Of a stretch of 5,131 bases of DNA, positions 1 through 5,131 are shown in pieces. The position numbers were made by a program, and so were the translations under genes. Positions within the stretch are counted from its first letter, which is position 1. The number at the start of each line of letters is the position of its first letter. Under the pieces are notes generated by a model, which saw only the letters and a program-made list of their open reading frames with translations, did not search any database and was not told the origin of the DNA. Source of the stretch: Planctomycetia bacterium (GTDB lineage Bacteria; Planctomycetota; Planctomycetia; Pirellulales; UBA1268); the NCBI GenBank assembly GCA_009923125.1, contig RFUD01000200.1, positions 1 to 5,131 of the forward strand, read 5' to 3'.

Positions 1-1244
1 TTGTCGCGGGCGGTCTGCAGCCGGCCGAGGAACCAGATGCCGGCGTTCGACAATCCCTTGTAATCGAGATCGACGGGATTCTGCGTCGCGAGCACGACCC
101 CCAGGCCGAACGCCCGTGCCTGCTTCAACAGCGTGAGGATCGGCCCCTTGCTCGGCGGGTTGGCCGTCGGCGGCACGTAGCCGAAGACCTCGTCCATGAG
201 GAACAGCGCCTTGAGCGACGACGTGCCGCCCTGCGACCGCATCCACGCCACGGCCTGCCCGGCCAGCAGCGTGACGAACGCCATCCGCTGGGCGTCGTTG
301 AGATGTGCGATCGACACCACGCTGACTCTCGGCTTCCCCTCGGCCGTCCACAGCAGCCGCCCCACGTCGAGCGGTTCGCCCGACAGCCAGGCCTCGAAGC
401 CGGGGGCCGCCGCGACGGTGTTCAGCCGGCTCGCCAGTTGGAAGCGGTCGCCCGCCGGATAGAAGTTTTCGAGGTCGAGAAAGCCGACCCGCTCCACCGG
501 CGGCGCGGGGATCGCCCGCACGAGCGCCCCGAAATCGACCTTCTGTCCGCTCTTCCACAGGGCGTCCACGATCGCCGACAGGAGCACGTGCTCCCGGCTG
601 CGACCCGGCTCCGCATCGATGCCGGCCAGCGCGAGGATTCCCGACACGAGCGACTCGATCCGCTCCCGGCGCAACTCGGGATCGGCGAGCACCGCGGCCG
701 CGGGCGCCTCGAGGCTTTCGAGCATCGCCAGCGGCCGTCCCGCGCGGCTGCCCGGCGTGTAGACGGCCATATCCACCGCGGCCTTGAGCCGCGCGATCCG
801 CTCCGGCGACTGGCCACTGGACGCCAGGCCATCCCGCCATTTCGCGGCGACACGGTCGGCGAGCGACTCCAGGGTGATCCCCTCGCGCTGCGCGGCGTCG
901 GCCTCGAGCCACGGAAGGAAGTCGGCTGGCGCGAGGTCGGGAAACGCGAGCAGGATGTTCGCGAGATCCCCCTTCGGATCGATCACCAGCGTGGGAATGC
1001 CGTCGAGCGCCGCCTCCTCGACGAGGTCGATGAGCAGGCCCGTCTTGCCGCTGCCGGTCATGCCGACGCAGACCGCGTGGGTGGTGAACCGGCGGGCGTC
1101 CACGAGCACCGGCTCGGCGCCCGCCTTGCCCGTCGTGGGGTCGCACTTCCTGCCGAGATAGAAGACGCCGAGGCCCTCGATGTCGGCGGCCGCGGATGTC
1201 CGCCGCGCACGCTGCGGACGGCTGTTCGATGGTGGGGTTTTCAT
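1..1244 (-). CDS. HerA/VirB4-type P-loop ATPase (DUF87-like), N-terminal part
   Basis: Partial gene: 414 residues are visible from the ATG at 1244-1242, and the frame stays open to position 1. Residues 1-20 are a hydrophilic Arg/Ser/Pro stretch. A small beta-rich segment, GLGVFYLGRK (24-33), comes before the ATPase core. Walker A is GMTGSGKT (61-68), followed by the HerA/VirB4-typical strand TLVIDPKGDLANILLAFP (85-102). A mostly helical insert occupies about 105-300. Walker B is ALFLMDEVFGY (346-356, with Asp351 and Glu352), and the downstream motif is VVLATQNPVDLDYKGLSNAG (383-402), where Gln388 is the sensor-like residue. This looks like the large bacterial 'ATP-binding protein' family in COG0433, members of which continue several hundred residues further. 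Its function is unknown; relatives are hexameric DNA-translocating motors. No signal peptide or membrane segment is seen. The ribosome site is weak (a GAGG sits about 16 bases upstream), so translation probably depends on coupling through the ATGA overlap with the preceding membrane protein gene. Confidence 0.86.
   Translation of the reverse strand, partial: MKTPPSNSRPQRARRTSAAADIEGLGVFYLGRKCDPTTGKAGAEPVLVDARRFTTHAVCVGMTGSGKTGLLIDLVEEAALDGIPTLVIDPKGDLANILLAFPDLAPADFLPWLEADAAQREGITLESLADRVAAKWRDGLASSGQSPERIARLKAAVDMAVYTPGSRAGRPLAMLESLEAPAAAVLADPELRRERIESLVSGILALAGIDAEPGRSREHVLLSAIVDALWKSGQKVDFGALVRAIPAPPVERVGFLDLENFYPAGDRFQLASRLNTVAAAPGFEAWLSGEPLDVGRLLWTAEGKPRVSVVSIAHLNDAQRMAFVTLLAGQAVAWMRSQGGTSSLKALFLMDEVFGYVPPTANPPSKGPILTLLKQARAFGLGVVLATQNPVDLDYKGLSNAGIWFLGRLQTARD
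1241..1244 (-). other. ATGA stop/start overlap coupling the membrane subunit to the ATPase gene
   Basis: The ATPase ATG (1244-1242) shares bases with the TGA (1243-1241) of the upstream gene. Unlike the other two junctions in the window, no convincing Shine-Dalgarno sequence lies at normal distance, so re-initiation by terminating ribosomes is the likely mode. The same type of overlap joins dabA to dabB (4086-4083, ATGA) and dabB to the third gene (2737-2734, GTGA). Confidence 0.75.
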
Positions 1245-2737
1245 GGCGGCCCGATTGTAGCCTCGGGCGGCGCCGCCGGGGCCACGACGGGCTCACCGTC
1301 GGCTGTCACGCCGAGCAGCTGTTCTGCGGCCCGTTCGAGCGACGCCACGAGCGGCCCCGGCCAGAGGCCGAACGCGAACAGCGGCACGAGCAGGGCCGTG
1401 AGGGCGAAACGCTCGCGGGGCAGGATCGTGTGTCGCGGTCCGTCGACGGCCGTCGGCCCACCGAAGATGAAGAACCAGCCGCGCACCACCGCGATGCCCG
1501 ACAGCACCGTTGACGCGATCACGAGCAGCCCCGCGTGGAGCTGCTCGTCGAGGCTGCCGGAGACGATCAGGTCGTCCGCCACGAAGGACAGCGTGCCGGG
1601 CAGCCCGATGGTCGCGAGCCCGAACAGCAGAAAGAACGCGGCGAGGTCGGGGGCGTCATGGAACCGGCCCTGGGGGGTCGCCAGCGACAGCGGCCCCGCC
1701 CGGCTCTCGAGCGCCCAGGCCACGAGGCCGATCCCGGTGAGCGCCAGGCCGCTGGAGATCCAGACGCACAGGGCGCCGTTGATCTCCATCGGCAGCCGGC
1801 CCGCGAGGCCGGCGAGCACCATCGCCGACTGGCTCATGGCGAGCGTGCCGATCAGTCCGCGCAGGTCGCGCTGCACCAGCGCGAGCGCCGCGCCGTAGGC
1901 GGCCGTCAGGAGCGCCAGTTGCGAAAGCACGACGAGCTCGGCGCCCACGCCGGCGCCGTGATCGGCATGCCCCATCAGGAGACGCACGGCGGTGTAGGCG
2001 GCCACCTGGGGCATCGTGGCCGCCAGCGCCGTCGAGAGTGGCGCGTTGGAAAACAGGGCGGGATACCACGAGTGAAAGGGGACGATCCCCTTGCGCATCA
2101 GCACGGCGACGGCCACGAGCCAGCCGCCGGCGTTGCCCATGTTTCCGCAGCCGCTCTCCCAGGGCGGGTCGGCGAGCATGAGCAGCGTGCCCGCCGCCAT
2201 GCACGCCAGCGCCAGGAGCATCACGGTCGCGAACACCCGCGCCGCCGGCCGGCCGCCGGGAGTGCCGCGGACGGAGACCCATGTCGGCGACGCCGTCACG
2301 ATCCACAGCCCCACCAGCGCCAGCGGATGGGCGGTGGAAAACAGCGCGAACGTCGCCGCCGCGCCGATCAGGAGCCGCACCGCGGCGGCACGGTCGAGGA
2401 ACCGCTTCGGTGCGACGAGCACGATCGCCACCTGGATCAGGGCCACCATGGGCAGGAGCGTCCCCGTGATCCCGTCGACGTGCACGAGCGAGCCACCGCC
2501 GAGCCGCGCGCCGAACTCGAAGGGCGGGGCGGGGGCGGCATTCCAGCCCCATGCCAGGAGGGCCGCGGCCCCGAGTGCCACCCCGAGCGAAGCAGCCGCG
2601 GGCGTGCGCGGGCTCCGCGGGAAACCTCCCGCCGCGATGACCCCGGCGGCCGCCAGCGGCGCCGCGACAGTCGTCGCCACCAGGCCCAGCACGAGACCGC
2701 GACCGGCCTCGATCCCCGCCGGATCGAATCCACTCAC
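1241..2737 (-). CDS. NuoM/NuoN-like antiporter-family membrane subunit, probable third DAB component
   Basis: A 498-residue hydrophobic protein with roughly 12 to 14 membrane segments, starting at GTG 2737-2735 and ending in TGA at 1243-1241. The complex-I antiporter fold is shown by MRKGIVPFHSWYPALFSNAP (214-233), followed by a TM8-like stretch ending AAYTAVRLL; by LVQRDLRGLIGTLAMSQSAM (287-306); and by ATIGLPGTLSFVADDLIVSG (375-394), the counterpart of the NuoM GLPGT...FVGEFLIL block. Compared with E. coli NuoM, the TM5 Glu144 position falls in LWIVTAS with no acid. The TM7 Lys234 position appears to be Arg215 beside Lys216, the TM8 Lys265 position appears to be Gln244, and TM12 Glu407 is Asp388. 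These alignments were made by eye. The C-terminus (476-498) is a short Pro/Ala-rich tail. The gene is coupled to dabB by a GTGA overlap and to the ATPase gene by ATGA. It could be a membrane scaffold or an ion-conducting partner of DabB; a respiratory NuoM is unlikely here. The family is sure, the role inferred. Confidence 0.84.
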   Translation of the reverse strand: MSGFDPAGIEAGRGLVLGLVATTVAAPLAAAGVIAAGGFPRSPRTPAAASLGVALGAAALLAWGWNAAPAPPFEFGARLGGGSLVHVDGITGTLLPMVALIQVAIVLVAPKRFLDRAAAVRLLIGAAATFALFSTAHPLALVGLWIVTASPTWVSVRGTPGGRPAARVFATVMLLALACMAAGTLLMLADPPWESGCGNMGNAGGWLVAVAVLMRKGIVPFHSWYPALFSNAPLSTALAATMPQVAAYTAVRLLMGHADHGAGVGAELVVLSQLALLTAAYGAALALVQRDLRGLIGTLAMSQSAMVLAGLAGRLPMEINGALCVWISSGLALTGIGLVAWALESRAGPLSLATPQGRFHDAPDLAAFFLLFGLATIGLPGTLSFVADDLIVSGSLDEQLHAGLLVIASTVLSGIAVVRGWFFIFGGPTAVDGPRHTILPRERFALTALLVPLFAFGLWPGPLVASLERAAEQLLGVTADGEPVVAPAAPPEATIGPP

Positions 2738-4086
2738 CGCCGGCTCCCTTCACGCCGCACGCGGCGCTCACCCAGCCACGCCACCCACGCCCGCTCGGCC
2801 GCAGCCATGCGCTCGAGGAGTCGTGTCGCCGGTCCGACCACGCCCCGCATCACGGCCATCTCCTCGAAACCGCGCTCCAGCGCGATCCGGTAGACGGCCG
2901 CCTGGGCGCGAGCCGGAAGCCACGCGATGGGCGACCAGCCACCGAGGTCCGGATGGCCGCCGATCGCCGCCTCCAGCTCGTGCCGGTCGTGGAGCGCCGA
3001 CGGCGAACGCAGGATCTGGAGGCTGCGGAGGATGGCATGGCCGACGACGTGCACCAGCGGGATCACCCGCCAGCCGAGCCCGATCTCGACGAGGATCAGC
3101 GAGGCCTGGGTCATCGATGCGTAGGCGAGCATGCTCTTGAGGTCGGTCTGCACGCGCCCGACGAGGCTTGCGTGCAGCGCCGAGCCCGCGCCGATCAGGA
3201 TGAGGGCGGCCCGCGCGACGGGCGCCGCGTCGAGCAGGGCCTCGCAACGCAGCAGCACGTAGGCGCCCGCGTGGATCGAGAGCGCCCCGTAGAATATCGC
3301 ACTCGACGGCGTCGGGCCCTCCATCGCCCTGGGCAGCCACCCCGAAAACGGCACCTGGGCGGTTTTGCCGAGCGCCGCGAAGGCGAGCAGGAGCGACACG
3401 GCGGTGGCCGTGCCCGCCGGCACGAGGCAGACCGAATGCGGCCACTCCGCGCCGAACACCCGCTCGAAGTCACCCGACCCGACCGCGCGGTGGATCAACA
3501 CGCCGGCGGCCAGCAGACCGACGTCGCAGATCCGGTAGGTCGTGTAGGCGCGCAAGGCCGCATCGATCGCGTTCCGCCGTTCGAAGAAGAATCCGATCAG
3601 CAGCGCCGACGAGATGCCGACGAATTCCCAGCCCGCGAACAACACGTCGATGCTGTCGGCGAGCACCATCAGGTTCATGCCGGTGCCGAACAGCGACAGC
3701 AGGATGAAAAACCGGGTGAAGCCCGGCTCGCGGTGCAGATACCTGCCGGCGAACGAATTCACGAGCCAACACAGGCCCGTGGAGAAACAGACGTAGGGCA
3801 CCGAGAGCGCGTCGGCGACGAGGTTGACGGTCGCCTCGTGATGGCCGACCGCGAACCAGGTCCCGGAGTGGACGACCTCGGGGGTGAATCCCCGGGTGGC
3901 CAGCAGGCCGAGGACGCTGATCGCCGCGAGGAAGCCGGCTGCGAAGCCGCCTCCGACGATCCGCGCCGTGACCTGCTCGGAGAGCGCCCGTCCCGCGAGT
4001 GCGGGCAACCCGACCAGCACGAGCGTCGCCGCCGGAGCGGCGAGTTGGCAGACCACGAGCGCGGCAACCAGGTCGTGGCCGGTCAT
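2734..4086 (-). CDS. dabB: DabB, NuoL-like membrane subunit of the DAB carbon uptake system
   Basis: A 450-residue polytopic membrane protein of the complex-I/Mrp antiporter family (Proton_antipo_M), expected to carry the ion flux that energises DabA. The start is the ATG at 4086-4084, which overlaps the dabA stop as ATGA and has a good ribosome site. About ten hydrophobic segments lie between residues 8 and 357. NuoL-like landmarks are PGFTRFFILLSLF (121-133), GWEFVG (152-157, with the membrane Glu154 of the family), ALGKTAQVPFSGWLPRAM (238-255, with Lys241), GPTPSSAIFYGALSIHAG (257-274), DLKSMLAYASMTQ (315-327) and HVVGHAILRSL (346-356). The last has His350 kept but Arg354 where NuoL usually has Lys. 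After residue 360 the chain becomes a hydrophilic, Arg-rich helical tail. It is about 160 residues shorter than NuoL of complex I and lacks the terminal membrane helices. Adjacent dabA, plus the FYGALSIHAG variant motif, favour DabB over a true respiratory NuoL; no other nuo genes are seen. Confidence 0.88.
   Translation of the reverse strand: MTGHDLVAALVVCQLAAPAATLVLVGLPALAGRALSEQVTARIVGGGFAAGFLAAISVLGLLATRGFTPEVVHSGTWFAVGHHEATVNLVADALSVPYVCFSTGLCWLVNSFAGRYLHREPGFTRFFILLSLFGTGMNLMVLADSIDVLFAGWEFVGISSALLIGFFFERRNAIDAALRAYTTYRICDVGLLAAGVLIHRAVGSGDFERVFGAEWPHSVCLVPAGTATAVSLLLAFAALGKTAQVPFSGWLPRAMEGPTPSSAIFYGALSIHAGAYVLLRCEALLDAAPVARAALILIGAGSALHASLVGRVQTDLKSMLAYASMTQASLILVEIGLGWRVIPLVHVVGHAILRSLQILRSPSALHDRHELEAAIGGHPDLGGWSPIAWLPARAQAAVYRIALERGFEEMAVMRGVVGPATRLLERMAAAERAWVAWLGERRVRREGSRR
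2744..2748 (-). promoter_or_regulatory. Ribosome binding site deciding a GTG start
   Basis: The minus strand reads GGGAG, six bases before the GTG at 2737-2735. No ATG is available at the dabB stop. This site and the GTGA overlap with the dabB TGA together argue for GTG as the start of the following membrane protein gene. Confidence 0.55.
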
Positions 4087-5131
4087 GTCCGCACCTCGGC
4101 CGCGCGGTCGTCGAGCGCCGCGAGGATGCGGGCGGGTGGGAGATGCTCCCGGTGTCCGCGGTACCAGTCGATCGACCGCTCGACGACCGGCTGGAGGCGC
4201 CGCTCCGCCACGAAGGGCACGAAGCGGCCGTCGCTGAAGACATGCAGGCCGGGACCGGCGGGATCCCAGGCGACGAGTTGAATCCAGCGATTGACCACCA
4301 TCCGCTCGACGGCCGGCACGCGGGCCACCGCGGCGAGGATCCGCTCCGGCGCGGCATCGATGACCATCAGCAGCCGCATGGGCTCGTGGATCTCCACCAT
4401 CTGCCACGGGAGGCCCGTACGCAGGTCGCTGGCGTGGCCGTCCATCACGCCCACGAGTCCGGTGATGTTGTGGGGCAGCTTGGTGCCGGAGCCGTAGCCG
4501 AGGCGGTCGACGACCGAGAAGTAGTACTCGAGGTTGATCCCCGCGCCGACCGGCCCCACCGCCGCCAGCGTCCGCGTGAGGATTCCGCCGTCGTCGTCGG
4601 CCGTCGGATCGTACGACACGAGGAACGCCCGCCGGTCGAGGAACAGTCCCCGCGTCCGCCATCGCCGGCCGACGACGCACACGGCGTTCGTCGCATGCCC
4701 GAGCTCGGGCCGCACCTGGGCGAGATCGACGCTGCGGGCCTCCACGTGGGCCCTTGCCGCCGCCGCCGTGATGTCGAGCCGCGCGGTCTCGAAACGCCGG
4801 CAGCGCTCGTGGGCGTCGGCCGCGGCGACACGCTCGGCCATCGCCTGCAGTTTCTGGACGTCGGCGCGACGCTCGGGCGGGACGGTGTCGGTGTCGTACC
4901 AGGTGAGCGTGGTCGCGCAGGTGTCGAGCATGGCGCCGATGAACCAGGTCGTCGCGGGGATCACGAGCCCCTCGGACGCGAGTCGGGCGCGCACCCGCGG
5001 GTCGTTGGCCATCAGGGCGAACGCCCGGGCGTTCGGCCCGCCGCGGCCACCGCCGCAGGCGCCGCAGTCGTAGGCGCTCTCGTGCGGGTTGTTCCGGCTC
5101 GACGAGCCGTGACCGACCACCGCCACGATCG
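4083..5131 (-). CDS. dabA: DabA-type inorganic carbon transporter subunit (DUF2309), C-terminal part
   Basis: Partial gene: the frame is open to the window edge, leaving the last 348 residues, and the stop is TGA at 4085-4083. DabA is the soluble, zinc-binding, beta-carbonic-anhydrase-like subunit of the DAB complex, which hydrates CO2 to bicarbonate on the cytoplasmic side of the membrane. The fragment opens with the family signature GHGSSSRNNPHES followed by DCGACGGGRGGPNAR. The His in GHG (codon 5111-5109) and the first Cys of CGAC (5066-5064) are 15 residues apart. That matches the spacing of the zinc ligands His524 and Cys539 known from Halothiobacillus DabA. The other two catalytic residues (Cys and Asp, further N-terminal) are outside the window. 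A second conserved block near the C-terminus (4530-4370) contains GINLEYYFS, GTKLPHNITGLVGVMDG and LPWQMVEIHEP. No membrane segment is apparent, as expected. The stop overlaps the dabB start. Family assignment is firm; the transport function is inferred from the family. Confidence 0.93.
   Translation of the reverse strand, partial: IVAVVGHGSSSRNNPHESAYDCGACGGGRGGPNARAFALMANDPRVRARLASEGLVIPATTWFIGAMLDTCATTLTWYDTDTVPPERRADVQKLQAMAERVAAADAHERCRRFETARLDITAAAARAHVEARSVDLAQVRPELGHATNAVCVVGRRWRTRGLFLDRRAFLVSYDPTADDDGGILTRTLAAVGPVGAGINLEYYFSVVDRLGYGSGTKLPHNITGLVGVMDGHASDLRTGLPWQMVEIHEPMRLLMVIDAAPERILAAVARVPAVERMVVNRWIQLVAWDPAGPGLHVFSDGRFVPFVAERRLQPVVERSIDWYRGHREHLPPARILAALDDRAAEVRT
4092..4097 (-). 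promoter_or_regulatory. Ribosome binding site of dabB
   Basis: On the minus strand this reads GAGGTG, a six-base match to the anti-Shine-Dalgarno sequence, five bases before the ATG at 4086-4084. It lies inside the last codons of dabA. It supports this ATG as the dabB start rather than the upstream in-frame extension, which would run back through dabA sequence to about 4680. The ATGA overlap suggests coupled translation of the two subunits. Confidence 0.7.

Noticed and set aside
303..1898. Long plus-strand open frame of 531 codons antisense to the ATPase and NuoM-like genes
   Set aside because: Its translation is low-complexity and rich in Arg, Gly, Ala, Pro and His, with no recognisable domain. 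It crosses the junction of two well-supported minus-strand genes. Such frames are common opposite GC-rich coding DNA.
1535..2893. Plus-strand open frame of 452 codons antisense to the NuoM-like gene
   Set aside because: It has biased Arg/His/Gly/Gln composition and no family resemblance. The minus strand carries clear antiporter motifs in this region.
1241..4086. Possibility that the two antiporter-like genes belong to a respiratory complex I (nuo) or Mrp operon
   Set aside because: They follow a DUF2309/dabA gene with coupled overlaps and are followed by a HerA-like ATPase. No small Nuo or Mrp subunits are present, and the NuoL-like protein is short with DabB-like motif variants.
2953..4281. 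Plus-strand open frame of 442 codons antisense to dabB and the end of dabA
   Set aside because: It is an Arg/Glu/Asp/Gln-rich shadow of the membrane-protein codons on the other strand, with no motif and a conserved gene opposite throughout.
4087..4680. Upstream extension of the dabB frame, giving a 648-residue protein
   Set aside because: The added residues are an Arg/Pro/Gly-rich shadow of dabA. A strong ribosome site and the ATGA overlap place the dabB start at 4086.

Overview
The window is a GC-rich (about 70% by eye) bacterial segment. It holds four consecutive genes, all on the minus strand, so reading runs from position 5131 down to 1. The style resembles a high-GC Planctomycetota or similar environmental bacterium. 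That is a guess from protein flavour and base composition, because there is no rRNA or other phylogenetic marker here.

Layout in transcription order: (1) 5131-4083, the C-terminal part of a DabA (DUF2309) protein, the zinc-dependent, carbonic-anhydrase-like subunit of a DAB inorganic-carbon accumulation system; its N-terminus lies beyond the window. (2) 4086-2734, DabB, a NuoL-like membrane subunit of 450 residues. (3) 2737-1241, a second complex-I-antiporter-like membrane protein of 498 residues. It resembles NuoM/NuoN, but several residues central to proton transfer in NuoM are replaced. (4) 1244-1, the N-terminal 414 residues of a HerA/VirB4-type P-loop ATPase that runs off the left edge.

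Every junction is a 4-base stop/start overlap (ATGA, GTGA, ATGA). The window therefore has no intergenic DNA, and the genes are almost certainly one translationally coupled operon whose promoter lies outside. DabA and DabB are expected to form a membrane complex that converts CO2 to bicarbonate in the cytoplasm, driven by an ion gradient. The third gene probably adds a further membrane subunit. The link between the ATPase and carbon uptake is unexplained and may be only operon proximity. No RNA genes, mobile elements, CRISPR arrays, obvious repeats or terminators were seen.

The most interesting points are the DAB locus with two antiporter-like subunits, the loss of charged residues in the second one, and the coupled HerA-like ATPase.
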